Shown: piece after piece, positions 1-10,357 of the stretch
How positions within the stretch are numbered: position 1 is the stretch's first letter
How the letters are laid out: each line of letters starts with the position of its first letter
Position numbers and translations under genes: made by a program
Source: Palsa-506 sp963709075
GTDB lineage: Bacteria > Actinomycetota > Actinomycetes > Streptosporangiales > Streptosporangiaceae
Assembly (NCBI GenBank): GCA_963709075.1
Contig: CAVPUY010000017.1
Location: 124,001 to 188,000, forward strand
Direction of reading: 5' to 3'
Length of the DNA stretch: 64,000 bases
The notes under the pieces: model-generated
Databases searched by the model: none
The model's input: the letters and a program-made list of their open reading frames with translations, nothing else
What the model was told of the DNA's origin: nothing

Positions 1-967
1 CGAGCGAGGCGCCGGTAGCCGGCACATCCGGGCCGCCCAGCTGCTCGATCAGGTGGTCATACCGGCCGCCTGAGCCGATCGACCCGGGCACGCCGGCCGC
101 GACCAGCTCCCAGATCGGCCCGGTGTAGTAGCTCAGGCCGCGGACCAGGCGCGGGGTGAACGCGATCCGGCTGGCCGGTATCTGCGTTCTGACCAGCGAG
201 AGCAGCCCTTCCACCTGGTCGATCCCGGCGGTGCCGAGGTCACTCGGCTTGAGCGCGTCCTTGATCCGGCCGGTGGCATCGGGCGCGGTCATCGTGACGA
301 CCATCTCGGCGGCCGCGGCCGCCGGCAGGCCGCGGCCGGCCAGCTCGGCGACGACCTCATCCGGGCTCAGCTTGTCGAGCTTGTCCAGCGAGATCAGCAC
401 CCCGGGACCGAGCTCGGGCGGCACGCCGAAGACCTCGAGCAGGCCGGAAAGCACCTGCCGCGAGTTGAGCAGGATGCTGAAATCGCCGACATCGAGCGCG
501 GCGACCGCATCGTGCTGCGCGCACAGCACCTCGGCATCGGCCACCGGCGACCGAGAGCCCAGGGTGTCCAGGTCGCACTGCACGAACTCGCGGAACCGGC
601 CCTTGCCGGGCCGGTCGGCCCGCCACACCGGGCCGATCGCGTAGCGCTTATAGGGACTGCGCAGCTGGCTGCCGTACGCCGCGGCGACCCTGGCCAGCGG
701 CACGGTCAGGTCATACCGGAGGGCGAGATCGGCCTCTCCTGACGCCTCGTGCTCGCCGCGCCGAAGGATCTTGAAGACGAGCTTTTCGCCGTCATCACCG
801 TACTTGCCGAGCAGCACGTCAAGCCGCTCGAACGCCGGAGTCTGCAGCGGCTCGAACCCGTAGCCCGAGTACACCGCATGGATGACCGCGAAGGCCCGCT
901 CCCTGGTCTCGAACTCGGCGGCGAGGAAGTCGCGGGTACCCGACGGCGGGTCGAACTGCGTTGGCAT
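1..967 (-). CDS. hisS: Histidyl-tRNA synthetase, C-terminus cut by window edge
   Basis: This is the first 322 codons of histidyl-tRNA synthetase, the cytoplasmic enzyme that charges tRNA-His. The class II core can be read directly: motif 2 (FREFVQCDLD), the histidine-specific loop RGLSYYTG and the motif 3 stretch GSGGRYD. The ATG at 967 gives MPTQFDPPSGTRDF, the usual opening of the family. The frame is open from start to edge, and the C-terminal anticodon-binding domain would lie to the left of the window. The gene is divergent from the MFS gene at 1128. Confidence 0.95.
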   Translation of the reverse strand, partial: MPTQFDPPSGTRDFLAAEFETRERAFAVIHAVYSGYGFEPLQTPAFERLDVLLGKYGDDGEKLVFKILRRGEHEASGEADLALRYDLTVPLARVAAAYGSQLRSPYKRYAIGPVWRADRPGKGRFREFVQCDLDTLGSRSPVADAEVLCAQHDAVAALDVGDFSILLNSRQVLSGLLEVFGVPPELGPGVLISLDKLDKLSPDEVVAELAGRGLPAAAAAEMVVTMTAPDATGRIKDALKPSDLGTAGIDQVEGLLSLVRTQIPASRIAFTPRLVRGLSYYTGPIWELVAAGVPGSIGSGGRYDHLIEQLGGPDVPATGASL

Positions 968-1127
968 GCGCCTATGCTCCCCGACCCGGGTGCCGCCCGT
1001 CACATCGGGCCCGCGTCGGCGCCGCCAATGCGCGGTCAATTTGCCGTGTTAGCGTGATTAGCGTGCTTACGGACTAGCGGCCGCACCGACCTGACCGGAT
1101 ACTGCCCCAGCCCGAGGAGCGCCTGCC

Positions 1128-2446
1128 TTGTCCCGGCCCGAGACCACCGACCGCGGTCCCGGGCCGCCGCGGCCGCCAGCCAGGGGCAGCCGCGGCGCGC
1201 GCCCGGCGCAGAGCCGGCGGCGCACGCTCAGCCTGGCGATAACCCTGCAGGCGCTCATCTCGGCCGGCGACGGGCTGGCCATGATCGCCCTGGCCAACCG
1301 TGTCTTCCAGAGCTCGCATGCCTCGTGGGCGGTGGCCGTCGTGTTCCTCGCGGTGACTGTCCCGATCACTGCTCTTGCGCCGGTGGCCGGGGTCCTGCTT
1401 GACCGGTTCCCGGCCAGGCCCGTGCTGGTCACGGCCGCTCTCACCGAGGCCGTCGTCGCGCTGGCGCTCAGCCGGGTAAGCAGCGTCGGCGCCACCCTCG
1501 GCCTGTCCGTCGGCTTCGGCATTTGCGCCGCGGTGCTGCAGCCCGGGCTCGGCGCCATCGTGCCGCGCATCGCCGGATACCAGGGCGTGACCAAGGCCAA
1601 CAGCTATCTGCAGGCGGCAACCTGGGGCGGCTTCACGGTCAGGCCCGCTGCTGGCCGGGGTGCTGGCCACGGCCGGCGGCTCCAGCCTGGCGCTGCTGGC
1701 GGACGCCGCGCTTTACGCGCTCGGCGCGGCCGGACTCTGGCTGCTGCGGCTGGCGCCCAAGGCGCCCGCCGCCGGCGCCGCCACCGGGACCGGGACCTGG
1801 GACGGCCCGCAGCAGGCGCCGCTCACCACCCAGCTGCAGGCCGGCTTCAGCTTCCTGCGTGCTGACCGGGACGCCGGGATGCTCGTCATGATCGTCGGCG
1901 TGATGATTGCCTTCGCCAACCTCGCCGTCGTGGCCGAGGTCGTCTTCGCCGAGCAGGTGCTGCGGTCCGGCCCGGCCGGCTACTCGATCCTGGTGGCCGG
2001 CTTCACCAGCGGCATGGTCATCGGGACGCTGGCCAGCAGCCGGCTGCCGCAGACGCTGGCTGCTTGCCGCGGCGCTGGCCGGGACGATCGCCACTGGCAT
2101 CGGCATCGGGCTGGCAGGCGCGGCGGTGGTGCTCTGGCAGGCAACGGCCGCATACGGCTTCGGCGGGCTGGCCAGCGGCGTGGAGGGGGTCGCAACTCGC
2201 AGCTTCCTCAATTACCGCGCCCCGCCCGAGGTGGCCGGCCGGGTATTCGCGCTCTACTCGGGGGTGACGTTCGGCGCAGCGTCGGCCGGGATGGCCGGCG
2301 CGGCCGGCCTGCTCGCCGTGCTCGGTCCCCGCGGGATCCTGGTACTCGCGGGCGGCGGCGGCATCCTCGCCGGAGCGGCTGGCTCAGTGGCCCACGCCCG
2401 CCGCGCAGCCCGCAACCGCCGTGAATCGCCGACCCCGCAGAGCTAG
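1128..2446 (+). CDS. MFS transporter, two frameshifts
   Basis: This is a 12-helix major facilitator family transporter of about 439 codons, resembling the enterobactin-exporter/MFS_3 type; the substrate is unknown. The first part (1128 to about 1633) carries the N-terminal helices and the loop LLDRFPARPVL. The second (about 1634-2058) starts at LLAGVLATAGGSSLALLADA, and the third runs from LLAAALAGTIATG to the stop at 2446. An extra A near 1633 and an extra G near 2059 break the frame. Removing them gives one continuous protein, so sequencing error is more likely than decay. The TTG start at 1128 follows a GAGGAG ribosome site. It is divergent from hisS. Confidence 0.8.
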
Positions 2447-2450
2447 CGGC

Positions 2451-2534
2451 GAGCCCGCCGCCTCCGCGAGTCCGCCCGGGAGCCCGCCGCCTCCCGCGAG
2501 GCCGCCGCCTCCGCGAGCCGCCCGGGAGCCCGCC
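2451..2534. repeat. Imperfect GC-rich direct repeat
   Basis: Two copies of about 34 bases sharing the core CCGCCGCCTCCGCGAG lie at about 2451-2488 and 2500-2534, with a partial copy between them. The repeat sits directly after the MFS stop codon and contains no A/T-rich segment. It looks like a simple-sequence expansion rather than a protein-binding array. Confidence 0.5.
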
Positions 2535-2663
2535 CCGGCCGCAGCACGGGCATTCCGGCGAGCCGAGCACGGTGACGCAGGTACCTATGGGATGCTATTG
2601 CAAGTCGGTCGCAGCTAGTCTTAGCTTGGTGAACGCTGAGGTCTCCAGGGAAGGTGCCCACAG

Positions 2664-3794
2664 ATGCCCGATTCGCCCGCCCGCCCGGCCGGGCCCTCGC
2701 GGCTCGCGAGGATCCGCCGTTCGCTGACCCCGCGCGAATGGGCCAGGGCCGGCCTGATGGCGGGAGTCGTCATCGGCCTGAACGTGGCCGGCTGGGCCAT
2801 GCTGGCCGCCGCCGTCGGCGGGCACTACCACATCAGCGCGACCAAGATCTTCGGCTTCGGGACCGGCATCCTGGCCTACACCCTGGGCCTGCGGCATGCC
2901 TTCGACGCCGACCACATCGCCGCCATCGACAACACCACGAGAAAGCTCGTCAACGACGGCAAGCGGCCGCTTTCGGTCGGATTCTTCTTCTCCCTCGGGC
3001 ACTCCAGCGTCGTGTTCGCGCTGGCCATGCTGCTGAACCTCGGCATCCGCGCGCTGGACACCCAGGTCCGCAACGGCGGCTCGGGCCTGCACAACGTGAC
3101 CGGGATCGTCGGCACGACCGTGTCAGGGACGTTCCTCTACATCATCGCCGCGCTGAACCTCATCGTGCTGGCCGGCATCGTCAAGGTATTCAGGGAGATG
3201 CGCTCCGGCAAGTACGACGACGAGCAGCTCGAAGAGCAGCTCAACAAGCGCGGCCTGATGAACCGCTTCTTCGGCCCGCTGGCCCGCCGGGTGGACACCC
3301 CGTGGAAGATGTACCCCATCGGCGTGCTTTTCGGCCTGGGGTTCGACACTGCCACCGAGGTCGCACTGCTCGTGCTGGCCGGCACCGCCGTGGCCAGCGG
3401 CCTGCCGTTCTACGCGATCCTGTCATTGCCGGTCCTGTTCGCTGCGGGGATGTCGCTGTTCGACACCATCGACGGCTGCTTCATGAACTTCGCCTACGAC
3501 TGGGCCTTCGCGCGGCCCGTTCGCAAGGTGTTCTACAACGTGACCATCACCGGACTTTCCGTGTTCGTTGCGTTGTTCGTCGGCACCATCGAGTTCCTCG
3601 GGCTGATCGGCAGCGAGTACAACCTCAGCGGCGGGTTCTGGGCGTTCATGGCGGATTTCGACATCAACAAGGCAGGCTTTGTCATCGTCGGAATGTTCAT
3701 CGCTACCTGGGCGGTCGCGCTGGCTGTCTGGCATTTCGGCAAGATCGAGCAGAAATGGGACCTGTCCGCCGCCGAGGCCCAGGCCGGCGACTAG
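2664..3794 (+). CDS. nixA: NiCoT family nickel/cobalt permease
   Basis: This 376-residue integral membrane protein should import Ni2+ and/or Co2+ across the cytoplasmic membrane. It has the family signature in helix II (RHAFDADHIAAIDN), followed by FFSLGHSSVVF, LGFDTATE and GMSLFDTIDG, all hallmarks of the HoxN/NixA family. Length and the roughly eight hydrophobic segments fit. The ATG at 2664 has GGAAGG upstream. The frame is intact. No nickel enzyme or cobalamin gene is visible nearby, so the metal preference cannot be read from context. The methyltransferase at 3882 follows on the same strand. Confidence 0.93.
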   Translation: MPDSPARPAGPSRLARIRRSLTPREWARAGLMAGVVIGLNVAGWAMLAAAVGGHYHISATKIFGFGTGILAYTLGLRHAFDADHIAAIDNTTRKLVNDGKRPLSVGFFFSLGHSSVVFALAMLLNLGIRALDTQVRNGGSGLHNVTGIVGTTVSGTFLYIIAALNLIVLAGIVKVFREMRSGKYDDEQLEEQLNKRGLMNRFFGPLARRVDTPWKMYPIGVLFGLGFDTATEVALLVLAGTAVASGLPFYAILSLPVLFAAGMSLFDTIDGCFMNFAYDWAFARPVRKVFYNVTITGLSVFVALFVGTIEFLGLIGSEYNLSGGFWAFMADFDINKAGFVIVGMFIATWAVALAVWHFGKIEQKWDLSAAEAQAGD

Positions 3795-3881
3795 CCCGGT
3801 TCCAGGCGGCCGGGCCACGATAGTGAAACTGTCCGGCGGCACGACTCCGGACGTGCCACGACGGCGGGAAGGAACACCGCG

Positions 3882-4643
3882 GTGACGGATGCCAGCATCG
3901 CCGAGGAGATCCGGCAGTTCTGGGACGAGGATGCCGGCGTATACGACAACTCCGACTCGCACCACCCGCGGCGGCCGCCGGAAATAGCGGCCTGGGGCGG
4001 CACCCTGCGCCGCCTGCTGCCCGCCCCGCCCGCCCGGGTGCTCGACGCGGGCGCAGGCACCGGGTTCCTGTCCCTGCTGCTGGCCGACCAGGGATACGAG
4101 GTCACCGCGCTGGACGTGTCGGCCAGGATGCTGGCGGCCCTGCGGGCCAAGGCAGCCGCGCGCGGCCTCGCCATCCGGACCGTGCACGGCGACGCGGCCT
4201 GCCCGCGGGCCGGCAACTCCGGCGCGCCGGCCTTCGATGTCGTGGTGGAGCGGCACCTGATCTGGACCCTGCCCGACCCGGCCGCCGCGCTCGCTGCCTG
4301 GCACGCGGCCGCGCCGGCCGGACGGCTCGTGCTGATCGAGGGCACCTGGGGCACGACCGAGGGGCTGGACGGGCTACGGGCCAGCGCCAGGGCGGCGGTG
4401 CAGCGGATCCGGGGTGCCGAGCCTGGGCATCACGGGCACTACAGCAGCCGCGTGCTTGACGCCCTCCCGCACGGCACCGGCATCAGCCCGGCCGACGCCA
4501 TTGCCCTGGTCCGGGCCAGTCCGTGGGGAGCGGCCAGGCTCGAGCGGCTGCGCGACATCGAATGGGCCGAGCTGGACGGGCGCGGGCTGCTCGGCCAGCT
4601 ACTCGGAACCTCGCCCCGCTGGGCGATCACCGCCGGGTCCTGA
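3882..4643 (+). CDS. Class I SAM-dependent methyltransferase
   Basis: This 253-residue cytoplasmic protein has a Rossmann-type methyltransferase fold. The SAM-binding glycine motif is LDAGAGTGFLSLLLA (about residues 52-66), followed by an acidic residue at the end of strand 2 (VTALDVS) and a motif IV-like region ending VVVERHLIWTLPDP. The substrate is not evident; sequence of this kind is common in UbiE/small-molecule methyltransferases. The GTG start at 3882 has a strong GGAAGGA site. It lies between the nickel permease and lipA on the same strand. Confidence 0.85.
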   Translation: MTDASIAEEIRQFWDEDAGVYDNSDSHHPRRPPEIAAWGGTLRRLLPAPPARVLDAGAGTGFLSLLLADQGYEVTALDVSARMLAALRAKAAARGLAIRTVHGDAACPRAGNSGAPAFDVVVERHLIWTLPDPAAALAAWHAAAPAGRLVLIEGTWGTTEGLDGLRASARAAVQRIRGAEPGHHGHYSSRVLDALPHGTGISPADAIALVRASPWGAARLERLRDIEWAELDGRGLLGQLLGTSPRWAITAGS

Positions 4644-4662
4644 CCGCACGTAGGCTAGAGCC

Positions 4663-5597
4663 GTGGTACTCGCACCAGAGGGACGCCGGATGCTGCGCCT
4701 GGAGGCGCGGAACAGCCAGACGCCGATCGAGCGCAAGCCGCCGTGGATCAAGACCCGGCTGCGCACCGGGCCGCAGTACACCGAGCTGAAGCAGCTGGTG
4801 CGCCGCGAGGGCCTGCACACCGTCTGCGAGGAAGCGGGCTGCCCGAACATCTTCGAGTGCTGGGAAGACCGCGAGGCCACGTTCCTGATCGGCGGCGACC
4901 AGTGCACCAGGCGCTGCGACTTCTGCCAGATCGCGACCGGCAAGCCGGGGCCGCTGGACACCGACGAGCCGCGCCGGGTGGCCGAGTCGGTGGCCACCAT
5001 GGGCCTGCGGTACGCGACCGTCACCGGCGTGGCCCGCGATGACCTGCCGGACGGCGGCGCCTGGCTGTACGCGCAGACCTGCCGGGAGATCCATGCCACG
5101 GTGCCCGGCTGCGGCGTCGAGCTGCTGATTCCCGACTTCGACGCGGAGCCCGGCCAGCTGGCCGAGGTGTTCGGGGCCGGCCCGGAGGTGCTCGCGCACA
5201 ACATCGAGACCGTGCCGAGGATCTTCCGCCGGATCCGGCCCGGCTTCCGCTACCAGCGCTCGCTCGAGGTCATCAGCCGGGCCAGGCAGGCCGGCCTGAT
5301 CACCAAGTCGAACCTCATCCTGGGCATGGGCGAGCAGCGGCAGCGAGGTCAGCGCGGCGATGGCCGACCTGCGCGGCGCCGGGTGCGACCTGCTGACCAT
5401 CACCCAGTACCTGCGGCCGTCGGTGCGCCATCACCCGGTCGAGCGGTGGCTGCCGCCGCAGGAGTTCGACGAGATCGGCGCCGAGGCGCGCCGAGCTCGG
5501 GTTCGCCGGGGTGCTGTCCGGGCCGCTGGTCCGGTCGTCCTACCGCGCGGGCCGGCTGTACCGGCAGGCCATGGACCGGCAGCTTTCCGGCCGCTGA
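4663..5597 (+). CDS. lipA: Lipoyl synthase, two frameshifts
   Basis: Lipoyl synthase is the radical-SAM enzyme that inserts two sulphurs into protein-bound octanoyl groups. The auxiliary cluster motif CEEAGCPNIFEC (CX4CX5C) and the radical-SAM motif CTRRCDFC (CX3CX2C) are both intact, and the C-terminal VRSSYRAG supplies the conserved RSSY. An extra C near 5338 (after LGMGEQ) and an extra base near 5490 shift the frame twice. With both removed the protein is about 310 residues, normal for the family. Its neighbours DUF4191, RDD and glnA1 are the usual actinobacterial ones. Without correction the first frame reads on into the DUF4191 gene, which is an artefact. Confidence 0.93.
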
Positions 5598-5655
5598 AGC
5601 CCGTATCGCACCGCGGTTTAGCGCTGCGGCCCGGGAGATCGGTATCCTCGCAGCC

Positions 5656-6372
5656 ATGGTGAACAAGCCCGGCGCCGCGGCGTCCAAGAAGGCTGCCGCC
5701 GACGCCGGCGCCGGCGGCCGGCTCAAGCAGATCGGCATGGTCGCGGGCATCATCCGCAAGGCCAATCCCAGGGCGCTGCCGATCGTGTTCGGCATCGCGA
5801 TCGTCGTGATCGTGATCGCGGTGGTCGTCGGCCTGGTCACCGGCCTGGAGGCGTTCGTTATCCCGCTCGGCGTGCTGCTCGGCCTGCTCGGCGCGATGAT
5901 CGCCTTCGGCCGGTTCGCGCAGGCCGCGCAGTACTCGACGATCGCCGGCCAGCCGGGCGCGGCGGCCGCGATCCTGCAGAGCATGCGCGGCAACTGGACG
6001 GTCACGCCGGCCATCGCCGCGAACAAGAGCATGGACATCGTGCACCGGACGGTCGGCAGGCCCGGCGTCATCCTGGTCGGCGAGGGCTCGCCCAGCCGGC
6101 TGCCCGGCCTGCTGGCGGCGGAGAAGAAGCGGGTCTCCCGGGTGGCGCTAGACGTGCCGATCTACGACATCCAGGTCGGCGACGAGGACGGCCAGGTGCC
6201 GATCAAGCGGCTGCAGCGGCACATCATGAAGCTGCCGCGCAACCTCAAGGGCCCGGCTGTCGCCGACCTGAACTACCGGCTGAAGGCGCTGCCGCAGTCA
6301 ATGCAGATGCCGAAGGGCCCGATGCCAAGATCGGCCAGGATGCCCAAGGCACCCAAGCCCAAGTTCCGCTGA
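5656..6372 (+). CDS. DUF4191 membrane protein
   Basis: This 238-residue protein has two adjacent hydrophobic segments (about residues 38-85, including VVIVIAVVVGLVTGLEAFVI), a short basic N-terminus and a cytoplasmic C-terminal domain ending in a Met/Pro/Lys-rich tail. It matches the DUF4191 family found immediately downstream of lipA in actinobacteria (Rv2219 in M. tuberculosis). No enzymatic role is established. The ATG at 5656 is chosen because the upstream part of the same open frame is the shifted end of lipA. The gene is convergent with nudC. Confidence 0.88.
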   Translation: MVNKPGAAASKKAAADAGAGGRLKQIGMVAGIIRKANPRALPIVFGIAIVVIVIAVVVGLVTGLEAFVIPLGVLLGLLGAMIAFGRFAQAAQYSTIAGQPGAAAAILQSMRGNWTVTPAIAANKSMDIVHRTVGRPGVILVGEGSPSRLPGLLAAEKKRVSRVALDVPIYDIQVGDEDGQVPIKRLQRHIMKLPRNLKGPAVADLNYRLKALPQSMQMPKGPMPRSARMPKAPKPKFR

Positions 6373-6373
6373 C

Positions 6374-6420
6374 CGCCGGAAAAGGTCAAGATCTCCGATT
6401 ATTAACGGGATCCTCCGGCG
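6374..6420. terminator. Possible bidirectional terminator
   Basis: Between the convergent DUF4191 and nudC stops, the arms CGCCGGA (6374-6380) and TCCGGCG (6414-6420) are exact inverted repeats. The loop is long (33 bases) and A/T-rich, so this is only a weak candidate. Confidence 0.25.
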
Positions 6421-7432
6421 TCAGTCGCCTTCCGCCAGCCAGGCGTCGAGCAGGTGGGAGCCGATCGAGTCGCGGTGGCTGCGCGGCCTGGCCGCCCGGT
6501 GCGCGGCCAGCCCGGCGCGGGTGAACCAGCGGGCCTCGACCAGCTCGTCCTGGTCGACGGCGATCGCCTCGCCGGTCGCCCTGGCCCGGAAGCCGATCAT
6601 GATGCCGGACGGGTACGGCCAGGCCTGCGACCCGGCGTAGCGGACCTCGCCGACCGGCACCCCGGTTTCCTCGGCGACCTCCCGGCGGACCGCGTCCTCC
6701 AGGCTCTCGCCGATGTCGACGAAGCCGGCGATCAGCGCGAACGCCCCGGCCGCCGCGCCGGCGTGCCGGCCGAGCAGGCAGCGCGGCGGCCGGCCGGGCG
6801 CCTCGACGACCACGATGACCGCCGGCTCGATCCTGGGGAAGTGCAGCCTGGCCGCAGCCCGGCCCGGTGCAGGCCCGCAGGTGACCGCCTTCGCCGGCCC
6901 GCGACCGCGCCCCGCATGCCCCGCAGAACCGCTGGTCCCGGTGCCAGCGCAGCAGCCCGCGCGCGTAGCTGAGCGCCGCCGCCGACTGGGCGCCGAGCGC
7001 GGTGAACAGCTGGCGGGTGTCCACCGCCCCGCTCGCCCCGGCCAGCCCGCCGCGGCGGGCTCGTCCAGATCAGACAGGTCGATGGCGAACACGCCGGACT
7101 CGCCGTCCAGCCCGAGGAACACCGGCGGCTCGCGGTCGCCGTCGGCCAGCCCGGCGGCGTCGGCCAGCCCGGCGGCGCCGCCAGCCCGGCGGCGTCGGCC
7201 ATCGCGATCATGACTGGTTCCTGGCCGGGCCCGCCGACCAGCGCCTTGTCCCGCCACAGCGCGAGCGCCCGCGAGCCGGGCTGCCAGGCGACGCCGGCGC
7301 AGCCAGGCCTCGTCCGCGCGGCGGCCCGGCCGCCCGGTCGAGCGCCAGGCCGTTGTACGGCAGCGGCGGCCCGGCGGACTCATCGAGCAGCGCCCGCAAC
7401 GGCGCTGTCCCGCGCTGGTCTGCTTGCTGCAC
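6421..7432 (-). CDS. nudC: NUDIX NAD+ diphosphatase / RNA decapping enzyme, multiple frameshifts
   Basis: NudC-type hydrolases cleave NAD(H), and the NAD cap of RNA, to nicotinamide mononucleotide plus AMP. An N-terminal domain precedes a zinc ribbon (FCGACGA, then a second Cys pair in CTGPGCG). The NUDIX box follows the GX5EX7REUXEEXGU pattern (GFVDIGESLEDAV then RREVAEETGV), with the family motif WPYPSGIMIGF after it. The correct sequence is spread over three frames with about five switches between 7330 and 6850. One switch falls in an 18-base repeat at 7141-7193. The likely start is GTG at 7432, just after the RDD stop. Catalytic residues are all present. Confidence 0.85.
7141..7193. repeat. 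18-base tandem repeat inside nudC
   Basis: Two exact copies of an 18-base unit (7141-7158, 7159-7176) are followed by a 17-base variant (7177-7193). On the coding strand they encode repeats of Ala-Asp-Ala-Ala-Gly-Leu. The 17-base unit changes the reading frame and accounts for one of the nudC breaks. Confidence 0.8.
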
Positions 7433-7451
7433 CAGTTCCCGCCCGGCCGGC

Positions 7452-7889
7452 TCAGATCCGGATGACCAGCGTGTTGGCCGCCTTGTCGTGCAGGCCCCGC
7501 AGGTCACTGTCGAAGACGAGCGGCGGCACCACGGCGAGCAGCAGCAGCGTGCGGAGCAGCGCCCACCACAGCCCGACCGGCTTGCCGTCCAGCCGGACGA
7601 CCCGCAGCCCGAGCAGCCGCTTGCCCACGGTGAAGCCGGTGAGCGCGGTCAGCAGGTAGGTCTCGACCGCGAAGATCACGATCGTCCAGTACTGCGTGTG
7701 GAACGCGGCCAGCGAGATGATCATGCAGAGCAGCCAGTCGATGAACAGCGCGCCGATCCGGCGGCCGACGCCGGCGACGGACTTCGGGCCGTCCTCCGGC
7801 AGCCCGAAATGCTGCCCGGGGTAGGCGTTCTCGTCCCTGGCGGCACGGGTGCCGGACAGCCATGAGCCTGCCCAGCGTCGCTCGGTCAC
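7452..7889 (-). CDS. RDD family membrane protein
   Basis: This protein of about 145 residues belongs to the RDD family of small membrane proteins. The signature positions are visible: Arg/Asp in RRIGALFIDWLL, and HD in LRGLHDKAANTLV near the C-terminus, with three hydrophobic segments between. The family is linked to transport, but this member has no assigned role. The GTG at 7889 (VTERRWAGSWL) is preferred because upstream codons look non-coding; an alternative start at 7979 would overlap the glnA1 control region. It corresponds to the Rv2219A position beside glnA1. Confidence 0.85.
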   Translation of the reverse strand: MTERRWAGSWLSGTRAARDENAYPGQHFGLPEDGPKSVAGVGRRIGALFIDWLLCMIISLAAFHTQYWTIVIFAVETYLLTALTGFTVGKRLLGLRVVRLDGKPVGLWWALLRTLLLLAVVPPLVFDSDLRGLHDKAANTLVIRI

Positions 7890-7972
7890 GAATACACCGT
7901 ATCCGCGCAACACGGCGCCGGCCCCGCCTGGCCGCCCGGCGGGTGCCATCCTTACCCTTTCGCGGCACGGGC

Positions 7973-8010
7973 GTAACACGTGCGAAACATCAGGGACACG
8001 GGCAGGAAAC
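7973..8010 (+). promoter_or_regulatory. GlnR-type operator upstream of glnA1
   Basis: Four boxes spaced by exactly six bases are visible: GTAAC (7973), GAAAC (7984), GACAC (7995) and GAAAC (8006). This is the a-b-a-b pattern gTnAC-n6-GaAAC known for the nitrogen regulator GlnR in actinomycetes, with only the third box off consensus. It ends 74 bases before the glnA1 ATG, a sensible place for transcriptional control of glutamine synthetase. Confidence 0.85.
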
Positions 8011-8084
8011 GGCGTTCGCCTATGCGTCGCAGCAGCACCCGGCTAAGGTGACGGGCGACGTGGCTGGCCACAGAGGGAGAGTTG

Positions 8085-9511
<1,427 letters not shown>

Positions 9512-9526
9512 CCGGCCAGCCCGGCA

Positions 9527-9553
9527 GCGGCTCTGGCCACAGGCCAGAGCCGC
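9527..9553 (+). terminator. glnA1 terminator hairpin
   Basis: A perfect 12-bp stem (GCGGCTCTGGCC at 9527-9538, GGCCAGAGCCGC at 9542-9553) with a three-base loop begins 16 bases after the glnA1 stop. There is no clear U-run, which is common for actinomycete terminators. Confidence 0.8.
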
Positions 9554-9611
9554 AGCCGGAGGCTGACGGACCCGGCCGCTGAGCTTTCTGCCTGCCGGTG
9601 AGCGGGCCTGC

Positions 9612-10034
9612 TCAGCGCGCCAGCGGCCGGCGGATCCTGGCCGCGAAGAGGTCGCGCAGGCTGACCACGCCGCAGACCGCGCGGTCTTCCACGACCGGAA
9701 GATGCCGGAACCCGTGCAGCAGCATGATCTGGGCCGCTTCCTCGACGGAGGTATCCGGGCTGGCCGATTGCGGATCGAGGGTCATCCAGGCGGCGACCAC
9801 GGACACCGAGAGGTCCTCGCCGGACGCGGCGGCCCGCAGGACATCGCGCTCGGTGAGAATTCCGTGCAGGAACGATCCCTGCATGACGACGGCGGAGCCC
9901 ACGTTCGCTGCCGCCATGCCCGCGGCGGCCGCTGACACCGATGTTTCGCCGGTTACCGCCACCACGCGCGTGGTCATGAGGTCTCGCAGCACCCGCACGG
10001 CCGCTGGCGCGGGTGGTCGCAGGCTCTCAGCCAC
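9612..10034 (-). CDS. Two-CBS-domain protein
   Basis: This 140-residue protein consists almost entirely of two CBS domains: about residues 15-70 (RDLMTTRVVAVTGETSV through GILTERDVLRA) and 80-135 (AAWMTLDPQSASPDTSV through GVVSLRDLF). Such Bateman modules bind adenine nucleotides, so it is probably a nucleotide-responsive regulator, but no partner enzyme is attached. Its start overlaps the stop of the 80-residue ORF at 10027, which indicates translational coupling. It is convergent with glnA1. Confidence 0.88.
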   Translation of the reverse strand: MAESLRPPAPAAVRVLRDLMTTRVVAVTGETSVSAAAAGMAAANVGSAVVMQGSFLHGILTERDVLRAAASGEDLSVSVVAAWMTLDPQSASPDTSVEEAAQIMLLHGFRHLPVVEDRAVCGVVSLRDLFAARIRRPLAR

Positions 10035-10269
10035 TGCCCCCTACCTCGTCCCTGTCGCCATGGTGGTCCGGGCTGGCCGGGCCGGCCAGCTCCTCGGACA
10101 GCAGCCGCCACAGGGAGCCTGCCCAGGCCGACAGGCCCGGCCATTTCTTCCAGAAGACCTGCAGGGTAACCTCATCGAACTCAGCATGCGCGCGCTCAGG
10201 GCTGACCGCATCCCTGACCTCCTCGAGGCTGTGGATCAAGTCGAGGAACTGGCTGGCGACATCATCCAT
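10027..10269 (-). CDS. Small protein coupled to CBS protein
   Basis: This 80-residue acidic protein (starting MDDVASQFLDLIHSLEEV) has a helical N-terminal half, an aromatic middle (FWKKWPGLSAWAGSLWRLL) and a polar tail. I do not recognise a family. Its last eight bases overlap the start of the CBS gene, so the two are probably translated together. The amphipathic, Trp-rich middle could be an interaction surface, but that is conjecture. Confidence 0.6.
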   Translation of the reverse strand: MDDVASQFLDLIHSLEEVRDAVSPERAHAEFDEVTLQVFWKKWPGLSAWAGSLWRLLSEELAGPASPDHHGDRDEVGGSG

Positions 10270-10357
10270 GGAATCACCCTGCGCGCGAGTCTAAGCCCGG
10301 CGCAACGGCAGCGCGAGGGCTGATGGCCCGGCAATCACCGCCGGGGCTGGCTGCGGG

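Noticed and set aside
4663..6372. A single long frame joining lipoyl synthase to the DUF4191 protein
   Set aside because: The middle is lipA read in the wrong frame after an extra base; lipA's true C-terminus (RSSY) ends at 5597 in another frame, and DUF4191 has its own start.
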